Source: Thalassovita autumnalis (GTDB lineage Bacteria; Pseudomonadota; Alphaproteobacteria; Rhodobacterales; Rhodobacteraceae). From it: a stretch of 64,000 nucleotides of DNA. The notes under the pieces were generated by a model. The model had not been told where the DNA came from, did no database searches, and saw nothing but the letters and a program-made list of their open reading frames with translations. Within the stretch, counting starts at the first letter, position 1, and the number at the start of each line of letters is the position of its first letter. The stretch is from assembly GCF_001458255.1 (NCBI RefSeq), contig NZ_CYSB01000035.1, forward strand, positions 1 through 64,000, read 5' to 3'. Below, piece after piece: positions 1-9,292 of the stretch. Made by a program: the position numbers and the translations under genes.

Positions 1-53
1 GTGAAGGCGGCCGCACCGTTGGTTCCGGTGTTGTTTCCAAAATCATCGAGTAA
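1..53 (+). CDS. tuf: Elongation factor Tu, C-terminal end (partial)
   Basis: Only the last 16 codons lie in the window, in frame 3, ending at TAA 51-53. The encoded tail, ending VGSGVVSKIIE, is the nearly invariant end of bacterial EF-Tu, the GTPase that brings aminoacyl-tRNA to the ribosome. A strong intrinsic terminator follows at once, so this tuf is the last gene of its transcript. Many alphaproteobacteria carry two tuf copies; which one this is cannot be told from the fragment, although tRNA-Trp 5.4 kb downstream hints at the tuf/tRNA-Trp/secE neighbourhood. Confidence 0.93.
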   Translation, partial: EGGRTVGSGVVSKIIE

Positions 54-75
54 TCTCGACGATTTGATCTACGAG

Positions 76-102
76 AAGGGCGTCCCAAGGGGCGCCCTTT
101 TT
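76..102 (+). terminator. Intrinsic terminator of tuf
   Basis: Seven-base stem AAGGGCG (76-82) pairs with CGCCCTT (93-99) and runs into a T tract (98-102). It begins 23 bases after the tuf stop codon. Confidence 0.85.
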
Positions 103-201
103 GCATCGGGCGCCTAGCGAACGAGCGAAGCTTCTTGCCTAATCAGAGATTTGGCAGGTGGGTTTCGCCGCTATAAGGTCAGCGGCAGTGAAAGGACCCT
201 G

Positions 202-639
202 ATGAACATCCTCAAACGTCTCATTTCCCGCCCTCCGGAGGGCACCCCGCTTCCTGACATCCTGCCCGCTCAACACTGGTGGGTGGCGGAGCGGCGGATG
301 CAAAACACCCGGTCCGGTGAAGTGTTCCGGATCTTCGAAGCGGTGATTGCCCCTGACAAAGCCATAGCCCGCGCGCATCTGGCTGCAGCGGACGCCCAAC
401 TGGATGCGGTTCTGATGAAACAGGCCCTTCGGCGTGGGGATCTGGTTGATGAATATGACTGGACGCCGGCCAGCCGCGAATTGGCCTGCCTGCAGCTGAC
501 GCGGGTGAAGACCGAAGAGCAGATTGCAGCCTTAGACCCAGCGCTACTGGACATGCTGAAAGAACATGATTTCTTCCGCGCTGACTTTGCAGGCACGCCG
601 GATATGGCCGTGGGCGGTGGGGTGTATCCCGAGGGGTGA
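202..639 (+). CDS. Uncharacterised 145-residue protein
   Basis: I do not recognise this protein. The frame is open from 151, but ATG 202 is preferred because AAAGGA lies about seven bases before it and the tuf terminator is just upstream. The product has no signal peptide or clear membrane segment. It begins with a short basic stretch (MNILKRLIS), then QHWWVAERR, and has a mixed helical, acidic middle (residues 50-120, rich in Ala, Leu, Asp and Glu) and a glycine-rich tail. It stands alone between the tuf terminator and the exported phosphoesterase. Codon use resembles its neighbours, so it is probably a real gene. No function is proposed. Confidence 0.6.
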   Translation: MNILKRLISRPPEGTPLPDILPAQHWWVAERRMQNTRSGEVFRIFEAVIAPDKAIARAHLAAADAQLDAVLMKQALRRGDLVDEYDWTPASRELACLQLTRVKTEEQIAALDPALLDMLKEHDFFRADFAGTPDMAVGGGVYPEG

Positions 640-737
640 GCCCACCTGCGGCACAGCAATTTTACCGATTGGTCATTTCCCTGTTATCGTCATCCGATCA
701 ATTCGAATGAACGATTCATTTTCAGGGAGATTAATCT

Positions 738-2702
738 ATGCCTATCCAATTGTCACGTCGTGGTTTTCTGGGCGCGTCTGCCGGTGCTGGTCTGATCGCG
801 CTGCATCCGTTTTCGGCCCGTGCGGCAACGAATCAGGCGCATCTGCGCATCATGGAGACAACGGACCTGCACGTTCACGTCTTCCCCTATGACTACTATG
901 CCGACAAGCCGCGCGACACGGTGGGCCTCAGCCGCGCCGCCTCGATTGTGGGCGATATCCGGGCTGAGGCGACCAACTCCATGCTGGTGGACAATGGCGA
1001 CTTCCTGCAGGGCAACCCGATGGGCGATTACATCGCCTATGAGCGCGGTATGAAAGAAGGCGACAGCCATCCGGTGATCACCGCGATGAACGCGCTTGGC
1101 TATGACGCGGCCACCGTGGGCAACCACGAATTCAACTACGGCCTCGACTTCCTGATGAAATCCGCCGCTGGCGCCAAGTTCCCGATCGTGCTGGCCAACG
1201 TTGCCAAAAACGCGGCCGGCAACATCCGCGACGATGAAACCCTGTTCAAACCCTATGCGCTGTTGGATCGTGAAATCACCGACGGTGCTGGCAACAAACA
1301 TATGATCAAGGTCGGTATCATCGGTTTCACCCCGCCGCAGATCATGAACTGGGACCGCCGCCATCTGGAGGGCAACGTAGTCGCCCGTGATATCGTCGCC
1401 AGTGCTGAGGCCTATGTGCCGGAAATGAAAGAGGCCGGTGCCGATATCATCATCGCCCTGTCGCACTCGGGGATCGGCTCTGCCGATGCCGCTGACGGGA
1501 TGGAAAACGCCTCGGTTCCGCTGGCAGGGATCGACGGTGTGGATGCGGTGATGACCGGCCACAGCCACCTTGTCTTCCCCTCGCCGACCTACAAGGACTA
1601 CGCCGCAGTGGACGTTGAAAAGGGCACCATCCACGGCAAACCGGCCGCAATGGGCGGATTCTGGGGCAGCCATCTGGGTGTGATTGACCTGATGCTGGAA
1701 CAAGAAGGCGGCGAATGGCGCGTTGTGACCTCGGCGTCTGAGGCACGCCCGATCTCGAAACGCAATGAGGACCGGTCCATCACTGCATTGGTCGGCGATG
1801 ATGAAAACGTGCTGAATTCGGTGCGCAAAGACCACGAAGAGACCCTGGCCTATGTGCGCCGTGCAGTTGGTAAAACCGATGCGCCGCTGCACAGCTACTT
1901 TGCCCTCGTGGCGGATGACCCTTCGGTGCAGATCGTCTCGATCGCGCAGAAATGGTATGTTGAGGAAATGCTGAAAGGCTCCGAATACGCGGGCCTGCCG
2001 ATCCTGTCAGCCGCCGCACCGTTCAAGGCCGGGGGGCGCGGCGGACCGGAGTATTACACCGACGTGGCCGCAGGGGATGTGGCGATCAAAAACGTTGCTG
2101 ACCTCTATCTTTACCCCAACACCGCCCGTGCGGTTCTGGTCTCCGGCCAGCAGGTCAAGGACTGGCTGGAACGCTCCGCCGGTATCTTCAACCAGATCAC
2201 CCCCGGTGGCGGCGATCAGGTGCTGCTGAACCGGTCCTTCCCCAGCTACAACTTCGATGTGATCGATGGGGTGGAATATCAGATCGACCTCAGCCAGCCG
2301 TCCAAGTTTGATCCCAAGGGCAACCTGCTGGATGCTTCGGCCAACCGGATCGTGAACCTGACCTATCAGGGCCAGCCGCTGGATATGGATCAGCAGTTCG
2401 TCATCGCCACCAACAACTACCGTGCCAGCGGTGGCGGCAGCTTCCCGGGCGCCAAGGGTGACACGATCATTCTGGAAGCGCCGGACACCAACCGCGACGT
2501 CATCGTGCGCTACATCGTTGAACAGGGCACCATCAGCCCCTCCGCCGATGCCAACTGGCGTTTTGCCCCGATGCCCGGCACCTCGGTGCTGTTTGACACC
2601 GGTCCCAAGGCGGCGGGCTATGCTGATAGCGTTTCGGGGATGGAGATCACCCCGGCAGGCGAAGGCCCCGACGGCTTCGCCCGCTTCAAAATCGCGCTCT
2701 AA
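738..2702 (+). CDS. Tat-exported 2',3'-cyclic-nucleotide phosphodiesterase / 5'-nucleotidase family protein
   Basis: This 654-residue enzyme belongs to the CpdB/UshA family, which hydrolyses 2',3'-cyclic nucleotides and nucleoside monophosphates in the periplasm to scavenge nucleosides and phosphate. A twin-arginine signal (SRRGFLG at residues 6-12, hydrophobic stretch, Ala-rich end near 30) indicates Tat export of the folded metalloenzyme. The N-terminal metallophosphatase domain has the metal ligands: DLH (43-45), VDNGDFLQG (83-91), GNHEF (127-131) and GHSH near 274. The C-terminal nucleotide-binding domain fills about 350-640. ATG 738 follows AGGGAGA at 724-730. It is monocistronic, with a terminator at 2724. 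A second family member without a signal peptide lies at 52130-54088. Exact substrate preference cannot be read from sequence. Confidence 0.9.
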   Translation: MPIQLSRRGFLGASAGAGLIALHPFSARAATNQAHLRIMETTDLHVHVFPYDYYADKPRDTVGLSRAASIVGDIRAEATNSMLVDNGDFLQGNPMGDYIAYERGMKEGDSHPVITAMNALGYDAATVGNHEFNYGLDFLMKSAAGAKFPIVLANVAKNAAGNIRDDETLFKPYALLDREITDGAGNKHMIKVGIIGFTPPQIMNWDRRHLEGNVVARDIVASAEAYVPEMKEAGADIIIALSHSGIGSADAADGMENASVPLAGIDGVDAVMTGHSHLVFPSPTYKDYAAVDVEKGTIHGKPAAMGGFWGSHLGVIDLMLEQEGGEWRVVTSASEARPISKRNEDRSITALVGDDENVLNSVRKDHEETLAYVRRAVGKTDAPLHSYFALVADDPSVQIVSIAQKWYVEEMLKGSEYAGLPILSAAAPFKAGGRGGPEYYTDVAAGDVAIKNVADLYLYPNTARAVLVSGQQVKDWLERSAGIFNQITPGGGDQVLLNRSFPSYNFDVIDGVEYQIDLSQPSKFDPKGNLLDASANRIVNLTYQGQPLDMDQQFVIATNNYRASGGGSFPGAKGDTIILEAPDTNRDVIVRYIVEQGTISPSADANWRFAPMPGTSVLFDTGPKAAGYADSVSGMEITPAGEGPDGFARFKIAL

Positions 2703-2723
2703 GGCGGGATCGAACTTTCAGAG

Positions 2724-2750
2724 AGGGCTGCCCTTTCGGCGGCCCTTTTT
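2724..2750 (+). terminator. Intrinsic terminator between convergent genes
   Basis: AGGGCTGCC (2724-2732) pairs with GGCGGCCCT (2738-2746) with one T-G wobble, followed by five T. It ends the phosphoesterase transcript and lies 10 bases from the stop of the convergent XRE regulator. Confidence 0.8.
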
Positions 2751-2760
2751 GCATTCGATG

Positions 2761-3534
2761 CTACCGTCCGTAGGCGTCCAGCAGGCAGGCCTCGGTGGCC
2801 TCATCGACAGGGATCATCAGCTCCACTTCCAGCCCCTCGATCGCCGCCTCATGGGTGGAGGCCAGCTGGCCAACAAGGCTCGACATCTGCAGCTGCACCC
2901 CTTCTGGCCCGGACAGCACTGCCGGAATGTAGGGCGGCACCTCAGCCCCACCGGTCAGCCGCTCGGCGACGCCGGCAAAGCGCCCGGCAGCACGGGCCTG
3001 TTCAAACAGTCTCGCCACCGATGTGGATCGCGCTGCTGCGGCCTGCATGCGGAAGTAAAACACCATGGCGATCTCCTCCCAGTTCTGCACCCGGGCGAAA
3101 AAGGCATCCGACAGGAACACCTCATACATCGACAGCGCCTGGTTCCCGCCGCCGAAACCTTCCAGCATGGCCCAGCCGGGCGCATTGGCGCGCAGGATCG
3201 TCCAGTTGTGATCCATCACGTAGCCCGGAAACGGCCAGTGTCTGAGGGCGCGGCTTTCCAGCATGTCCAGAACCGCCTTGACCTGATCGGCATCGAAATC
3301 CGCCCGCCGGTAGGGGTTGCGCCCGGCCACCGCATCAAACAGCGCCGCCCGCTGTGTCAGCGACAGCTCCAGCCCGGTGGCCAGCCTGCCGACAAAGTCC
3401 CCGCTGGGCTGGGATCGCCCGGTCTCAAGGAAAGAGACATGACGCTGGGTTGTTCCGATCTCTGCCGCCAGATCCAGCTGCGACAGGCCCAATTCGGCCC
3501 GCATGGTTTTAAGCGCTGTGCCAAAAGTGTTCAT
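2761..3534 (-). CDS. XRE-family regulator with MmyB-like ligand-binding domain
   Basis: This 257-residue predicted transcription factor has an N-terminal Cro/C1 helix-turn-helix (residues about 4-58, with LSQLDLAAEIGTTQRHVSFLETGRS-type recognition helix). The C-terminal region of about 165 residues resembles the MmyB-like domain, a PAS-like fold reported to bind a small hydrophobic ligand. The frame is open to 3615, but the start at 3534 is chosen because AGGAGG lies directly upstream and the HTH starts there. It is divergent from a MAPEG gene across about 98 bases containing two dyads. By analogy with other divergent regulators it probably controls that neighbour and itself (inference). Confidence 0.85.
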   Translation of the reverse strand: MNTFGTALKTMRAELGLSQLDLAAEIGTTQRHVSFLETGRSQPSGDFVGRLATGLELSLTQRAALFDAVAGRNPYRRADFDADQVKAVLDMLESRALRHWPFPGYVMDHNWTILRANAPGWAMLEGFGGGNQALSMYEVFLSDAFFARVQNWEEIAMVFYFRMQAAAARSTSVARLFEQARAAGRFAGVAERLTGGAEVPPYIPAVLSGPEGVQLQMSSLVGQLASTHEAAIEGLEVELMIPVDEATEACLLDAYGR

Positions 3535-3556
3535 CTGTTCCTCCTGCCGCATTGTT

Positions 3557-3591
3557 ATTCCCTGCAAGGGAATTGAGCCAATTCCTTGGCT
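3557..3591. promoter_or_regulatory. Candidate operator dyads between XRE regulator and MAPEG gene
   Basis: ATTCCCT (3557-3563), a 3-base spacer and AGGGAAT (3567-3573) form a perfect dyad. Five bases later GCCAA-N4-TTGGC (3578-3591) forms a second. Both sit in the short divergent intergenic region, where XRE-family autoregulatory operators are commonly found. Confidence 0.5.
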
Positions 3592-3632
3592 GCCATAGCC
3601 CTGTGACAAAGGCAAATCACGAGGAGATGACC

Positions 3633-4013
3633 ATGCTCACCTGGCTGCTACTTGGCACCGTTTTGTACCTGCTGACGGCGTATCTGCCGTCGCTCTTTCT
3701 GATCTCAGGCATTGGGATCGGCGGCTATCTTGGCACCCGCGATGAGGATCCCGAGGTTAACGCTCTGCACGGCCGCGCCAACCGCGCCAGCCGTAATTTT
3801 GAGGAAAACTATGCCCCGTTCATGGCGCTTGGGATCCTGGCCTTTGTGGTGCCTAGCGCGGATATGGCACTGGCCACCATGGGCGCGATGATCTTTGTTC
3901 TGGCCCGGCTGTTTTACCTGCCACTGTACCTGCGCGGGGTGTTTTTCTGGCGCTCTGCCATGTTCACGGTCGGCTGGGTCGGCATGCTGATCATGGGCGT
4001 TGCCCTGATCTGA
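3633..4013 (+). CDS. MAPEG-family membrane protein
   Basis: This 126-residue protein has about four hydrophobic segments and the MAPEG layout: a first helix, then a polar loop with Glu/Asn/Arg residues (ALHGRANRASRNFEENYAPF, about 44-64), then three tightly spaced helices. Eukaryotic MAPEG proteins are glutathione-dependent transferases or leukotriene synthases; bacterial members of this short type are mostly uncharacterised inner-membrane proteins. GAGGAG at 3621-3626 fits ATG 3633 better than ATG 3627, which it touches. It is probably controlled by the divergent XRE/MmyB regulator. Confidence 0.8.
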   Translation: MLTWLLLGTVLYLLTAYLPSLFLISGIGIGGYLGTRDEDPEVNALHGRANRASRNFEENYAPFMALGILAFVVPSADMALATMGAMIFVLARLFYLPLYLRGVFFWRSAMFTVGWVGMLIMGVALI

Positions 4014-4104
4014 ACCGTCAGGCGGGCGCCCCACGCCCGCCCCATTTCCGCCACGTCAGCCTGCCAACCTACCCTCAATTTTATTGAGCAGTAGGAATTA
4101 AGTC

Positions 4105-5319
4105 ATGAACGCGATTGTCGCCCTTCTTCGCATGCCCTGGTGGGGTTTTTTGATTTTGGCAGCCCTTGTCGTCGGGGCTACGGAGTTCTTCTACAAGGAA
4201 GAACAGGACCTGCAGCAGCGTCATACCGCCGCGCTGGCCCAGCCGGCGCCGCCGCTGGTGGATCTGAACAGTTTTGACCGCGACGCCGACCGCAGTGACG
4301 TTGGCGAAGTGAATGTCAGCGGCTGGGTCAATTTCGAACAGTCTTATGAGCTGGTGAAAAAGACCAATGGTGTCACCAAATCCCGCCGCTTCATGTATCT
4401 GATGTATGGCCCGCAGGATGGTGCTGACACCAAAACGGTCCGCGCCGCCATCATTATGACCCCGGCGGAGGAAGAGGCCTACGCCGATCTTCTGTGGCAG
4501 CTTTCAGCGTTTAACCTGTCTGAGCTGGCAGTGGGTGACGGAACGCCGGAACATAGCGCGCTGCGCAGCCTGCCGCTGGGCCTCAGCATCAACGGCAAGG
4601 CGTCGCGCACTGATGGGTTTTCCAAACTGGTCTATGGGTCGATGGAAGAACTGGGTGTGAAGGCCGGGCCAGAGTTCATTTTCCTTAAACCGTTCTGGCA
4701 GGGACGGGAGGCCGGGCTAACCCGCGCCAACACCCCGGATGATGTGCGGTTGATCGGCTGGCAGATCGCGGCAGCCATTGCGGTCTTTGGCTTGATCAAG
4801 CTGGTGCTGCGCCGTCGCCAGCTGGCGAAAACCACCCCGGTTGAAGGCGCCGCAGCGGATCTTTTTGCCAACTCACCCATTGCCACGCCGGATGCAAAAC
4901 TGGGCCGCCGCACCGCGCGTCGTCGCCAACAGCCGCAGCAGTCTGACCTGCGCCCTGAGCTGCGCCCTGAAATGCAGGCCCCGCAGCAGGCAGAGGTCAC
5001 CCAGCCGCATATCACACCGCCGCGCAGCCGGTCTGAGGCCTATCAGGGTTTCCAATATGCCAGTGAACAGCCCAAGCCGGGCGCAGCCCGAGCCCCGAAG
5101 AAGCTGATCTATCTGGTCATCGCCGCGCTGTTTGGCTTGGGCATTCTGTCGGAATTTGTGCCCGGTGCCATGTTCGTGGCCGTCATGATGTCACCGGTGA
5201 TTCTGATTTGGATCGGCATCTTCACACTGCAGCGGATGCTGGGGCAGGGCCTCGCACGGCTGTTTGGCCGCAAGTCACAGGCTGTGGATCCGTTTGACCG
5301 GCTGCGCCCGGCAAAATAA
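4105..5319 (+). CDS. Uncharacterised multi-pass membrane protein
   Basis: I do not recognise a family for this 404-residue protein. Visible parts: an N-terminal membrane helix (about 13-30), an extracytoplasmic or soluble domain (about 35-210) with no obvious catalytic motif, a second helix (about 213-232), a basic, Gln/Pro-rich low-complexity linker (about 235-325, with RRTARRRQQPQQ and ELRPELRPE repeats), and two closely spaced C-terminal helices (about 333-380). The order suggests a membrane-anchored sensor or scaffold with a disordered cytoplasmic linker, which is inference. ATG 4105 follows TAGGAA. A strong terminator follows at 5368. Confidence 0.7.
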   Translation: MNAIVALLRMPWWGFLILAALVVGATEFFYKEEQDLQQRHTAALAQPAPPLVDLNSFDRDADRSDVGEVNVSGWVNFEQSYELVKKTNGVTKSRRFMYLMYGPQDGADTKTVRAAIIMTPAEEEAYADLLWQLSAFNLSELAVGDGTPEHSALRSLPLGLSINGKASRTDGFSKLVYGSMEELGVKAGPEFIFLKPFWQGREAGLTRANTPDDVRLIGWQIAAAIAVFGLIKLVLRRRQLAKTTPVEGAAADLFANSPIATPDAKLGRRTARRRQQPQQSDLRPELRPEMQAPQQAEVTQPHITPPRSRSEAYQGFQYASEQPKPGAARAPKKLIYLVIAALFGLGILSEFVPGAMFVAVMMSPVILIWIGIFTLQRMLGQGLARLFGRKSQAVDPFDRLRPAK

Positions 5320-5367
5320 CGGGTGCATTCGCCCCGATAGGCGACAAAATCGCACCGATAAGAACCG

Positions 5368-5402
5368 AACCCGCGGGGGGCTGCTCACCCCGTGGGTTTT
5401 CC
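5368..5402 (+). terminator. Intrinsic terminator upstream of tRNA-Trp
   Basis: AACCCGCGGGG (5368-5378) pairs with CCCCGTGGGTT (5388-5398), eleven pairs with one G-T wobble, then TTTTCC. It separates the membrane protein from tRNA-Trp. Confidence 0.8.
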
Positions 5403-5466
5403 TTTCGGTCTGGTGAAAAATCCCCTTGATCTCCGGCCCGCGCTGGCATACTCAATCGCTCACCGT

Positions 5467-5542
5467 AGGGGTATAGCTCAGTTGGTAGAGCGACGGTCTC
5501 CAAAACCGTAGGTCCCGGGTTCGAGCCCTGGTGCCCCTGCCA
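5467..5542 (+). tRNA. trnW: tRNA-Trp (anticodon CCA)
   Basis: The 76-base gene folds as a complete cloverleaf with an encoded CCA end. The acceptor stem AGGGGTA pairs with the 3' segment TGCCCCT (one G-T pair at the inner end), the D-loop contains AGCTCAGTTGGTAGAGC, and the anticodon stem ACGGT/ACCGT encloses CTCCAAA, giving CCA at 5500-5502. The T-arm is GGTTCGAGCC type. In many alphaproteobacteria tRNA-Trp is followed by secE-nusG; here a terminator and an opposing acyl-CoA dehydrogenase gene follow instead. Confidence 0.97.
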
Positions 5543-5617
5543 TTTTCCACAAATGTCACGGCTTTTGACGCGTATTGCGCGCCGGAATTTTTGTTGTCTT
5601 GAGCGATCGCACGTAAA

Positions 5618-5646
5618 AAAGGCCCCCGTAATCGGCGGCCTTTCTT
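5618..5646. terminator. Bidirectional terminator after tRNA-Trp
   Basis: AAAGGCC(C)CCG (from 5618) pairs with CGG(C)GGCCTTT (to 5643) around a TAAT loop, with A-rich and T-rich flanks on either side. It can serve tRNA-Trp on the plus strand and acyl-CoA dehydrogenase on the minus strand. Confidence 0.7.
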
Positions 5647-5665
5647 TGTTGGGTCTGCTGGTAGA

Positions 5666-6823
<1,158 letters not shown>

Positions 6824-6887
6824 GATCTGTCCTCTCCCTGCGCGCGCAGCGGCGCGGCTTGCTTGGCCTTAGGGCTAGTGGGCGATG

Positions 6888-7934
6888 TCAGCTTTTGTCA
6901 ACTTCGCCGCGAAATGACGTTGCGGCCGGGATCGGTTCGCCGGATTGCCGGTAGGCGCGGGGGGTGACGCCGGTCCAGTCTTTGAACGCACGGACGAAGG
7001 CGCTGGTTTCAGAATAACCCAGCCGCAGCGCAATGGCATCGATGCGCAGATCCCCTTCACCCAGCAGCCGCAGCGCATGATCGCGCCGCACCGCGCGGCG
7101 GATTTCCGGCACATCGCGGCCCTCACGTTTCAGGCGGCGGCGCAGGGTGTGCACGGGCAGCTGCAAAGCATCCGCGATCGCCTGCATGGAGGGCAGCGGC
7201 TGCCCCGCCTCAATCGCATGTGCAATGCGTTGCGCCACCCGCAGCGGCAGACCATCCTCAAGGCTGACTGGCAAAAATGCATCCAGCGGCGTGCGGCGGG
7301 CCCAATCGGCGGCCTGTTTTTCACTGCGGATGACGGGGGCATCCAGCGCGGCGCTGGGGATCGCATAGCCACAGCTGGCCCGTTGGAAACTCAACCGCGC
7401 CTTTGGAAACAGTTGGCCGTAGATCGCGTGGTGAGTGGGGCGGGGATAGTCAAACCAGGCTTCGCGGAGGGGCAGCCAGCCGCCCCCCATCCAGGCCAGC
7501 AGTCGATGCGGCAGCACCAGCACCATTTCCGCCCCCAACTCGGTGATCGGATAGGCGGGGTCTGTACGCTCCAGATGCAGCCGCGTGGTTTCAGCCCCGC
7601 GGCGCAAGGTTACGTGGAAACTGTTGTCCAGCATATTGGTAAAGGCGGCAAAGCGTTCCAACGCGTCGCGCAGGGTGGCACCGTGTGACATATGCGCGGC
7701 GGTGATCGCAAAGGTGCCAATACGCTGGGGGCGTAGGACCTGCCCCGCGTATTCGTCATCCATCGTGAGCGTGACCGCCCGCATCAGCTGCACAAAATCT
7801 GCTATGGTCAGGCTGTCCGGCTGCGGCACCAGCCCGGCCCGCTGCAACACCGGCTCAAGGCTGATCCCGGCGGCCCGGGCCCCGCTCAGCAGGTTGGCCG
7901 TCAGGGCATTGGGGATCGAGGGCAGGGCGGGCAT
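6888..7934 (-). CDS. AraC-family regulator of the beta-oxidation cluster
   Basis: This 348-residue regulator has a long N-terminal effector region of the arabinose-binding-like type found in OruR/ArgR-like activators (about 15-210) and a C-terminal AraC double helix-turn-helix (about 240-335, with GDLRIDAIALRLGYSETSAFVRAFKDWTGVTPRAYR). It is divergent from the thiolase/fadJ operon and lies upstream of the acyl-CoA dehydrogenase on the same strand, so it probably controls both in response to an acyl or amino acid derivative (inference). The start at 7934 lacks a convincing ribosome-binding site; no better start is visible. Confidence 0.87.
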   Translation of the reverse strand: MPALPSIPNALTANLLSGARAAGISLEPVLQRAGLVPQPDSLTIADFVQLMRAVTLTMDDEYAGQVLRPQRIGTFAITAAHMSHGATLRDALERFAAFTNMLDNSFHVTLRRGAETTRLHLERTDPAYPITELGAEMVLVLPHRLLAWMGGGWLPLREAWFDYPRPTHHAIYGQLFPKARLSFQRASCGYAIPSAALDAPVIRSEKQAADWARRTPLDAFLPVSLEDGLPLRVAQRIAHAIEAGQPLPSMQAIADALQLPVHTLRRRLKREGRDVPEIRRAVRRDHALRLLGEGDLRIDAIALRLGYSETSAFVRAFKDWTGVTPRAYRQSGEPIPAATSFRGEVDKS

Positions 7935-8074
7935 GGTCAGCAGCGTTGTCTGGCGTGTTGTAAAGTTTTGTCTGTTTTTTGTTTGGTTTTGTGATTGTCA
8001 CCTTGCCGCCGAAATGTCCACTGTTTTGCAGATCCCCGTGATCTGAGATCCGCGTGTCAAAGGAGGAGCCCACC

Positions 8075-9280
8075 ATGACAGCCGCCTATATCTATGACGC
8101 CATCCGGACCCCGCGGTCCAAAGGTAAGGCCGGGGGCACCTTGAATGAGGTGAAGCCCGTGCGGCTGGCCGCTGGCCTGCTGGAGGAGCTGCAACAGCGT
8201 CATGACCTCGACACGGCCAAGGTTGAGGATGTGATGCTGGGCTGTGTGGCCCCCCTGATGGATCAGGGCAGCTGTATCGCCAAAGCAGCGGTGATGTCTG
8301 CGGGCTGGGATGAGGCTGTGCCGGGTGTGCAGCTGGACCGCTTCTGTGGCTCGGGGCTTGAGGCGGTGAATATGGCGGCGGCCAAGGTGGGTTCGGGCCA
8401 GCAGGATCTGGTGGTGGCCGGCGGGCTGGAAGCGATGAGCCGCGTGCCCATTGGATCCTCCGGCGGGCCGATGTTTTTTGATCCGGATTTTGTCATCGAC
8501 AACAATTCAGCACCGCAGGGCATTGGCGCTGACCTGATTGCCACTTTGGATGGCTATAGCCGTGAAGACGTTGATGCCTTTGCTGTGGAAAGCCAACGCC
8601 GCGCCGCCCACGCGCGCGACAGCGGTTGGTTTGACGGATCTGTGGTTCCGGTGCGCGATGAAAACGGCATCACCATTCAGAAGCGCGATGATTTCATCAA
8701 GCCCGGCACCGACATGCAGAAGCTTGGTGCGCTGAACCCCAGCTTTGCGCAGATGGGGGCTTACGGGTTTGACGACATGGCTTTGGCCAAATACCCGCAG
8801 GTCAGTGAGATCAACCATGTGCACACGCCCGGCAACTCCTCTGGGATTGTGGATGGGGCGGCAGCGGTCATGGTGGGGTCTGAACGGGCGGGCCGTGATC
8901 TGGGGCTGACCCCGCGCGGTCGGATTGTGGCCACCACGGTGATCGCCAGCGATCCTGTGATCATGCTGGCCGGCCCCGGTCCTGCAGCACAGAAATGCCT
9001 GGCCAAGGCAGGGCTGACCGTGGCCGATATCGACCTTTGGGAAATTAACGAAGCCTTCGCCTCGGTCGCGATGCGTTACATGAAGGATCTGGGCATATCG
9101 CATGAGATCACCAATGTGAACGGCGGCGCAATTGCCATGGGCCACCCCTTGGGGGCGACAGGGGGCATGTTGGTCTCGACCGTGTTGGATGAGTTGGAAC
9201 GGCGGCAGGCCAAACGGGCGATGATTTCGCTGTGTATCGGTGGCGGCATGGGCATTTCGACCCTGATTGAGCGTGTGTAA
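8075..9280 (+). CDS. Acetyl-CoA C-acyltransferase (thiolase)
   Basis: This 401-residue thiolase catalyses thiolytic cleavage of 3-ketoacyl-CoA, the last step of beta-oxidation. It has the acyl-accepting Cys91 ([12 protein letters not shown]), the NEAFASV motif, the His of [14 protein letters not shown] and the C-terminal Cys of SLCIGGGMG. The first residues, [23 protein letters not shown], are typical of FadA-type degradative thiolases. ATG 8075 has an ideal AAAGGAGG upstream. It is followed after 12 bases by the FadJ-like gene, so the two form an operon supplying the trifunctional activities. Confidence 0.95.
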   Translation: MTAAYIYDAIRTPRSKGKAGGTLNEVKPVRLAAGLLEELQQRHDLDTAKVEDVMLGCVAPLMDQGSCIAKAAVMSAGWDEAVPGVQLDRFCGSGLEAVNMAAAKVGSGQQDLVVAGGLEAMSRVPIGSSGGPMFFDPDFVIDNNSAPQGIGADLIATLDGYSREDVDAFAVESQRRAAHARDSGWFDGSVVPVRDENGITIQKRDDFIKPGTDMQKLGALNPSFAQMGAYGFDDMALAKYPQVSEINHVHTPGNSSGIVDGAAAVMVGSERAGRDLGLTPRGRIVATTVIASDPVIMLAGPGPAAQKCLAKAGLTVADIDLWEINEAFASVAMRYMKDLGISHEITNVNGGAIAMGHPLGATGGMLVSTVLDELERRQAKRAMISLCIGGGMGISTLIERV

Positions 9281-9292
9281 GGGGGCCGCGTG

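Noticed and set aside
2422-3576. A 384-codon plus-strand frame spanning the phosphoesterase end and the XRE regulator
   Set aside because: It crosses a terminator and overlaps two well-supported genes on opposite strands; its composition is shadow-like.
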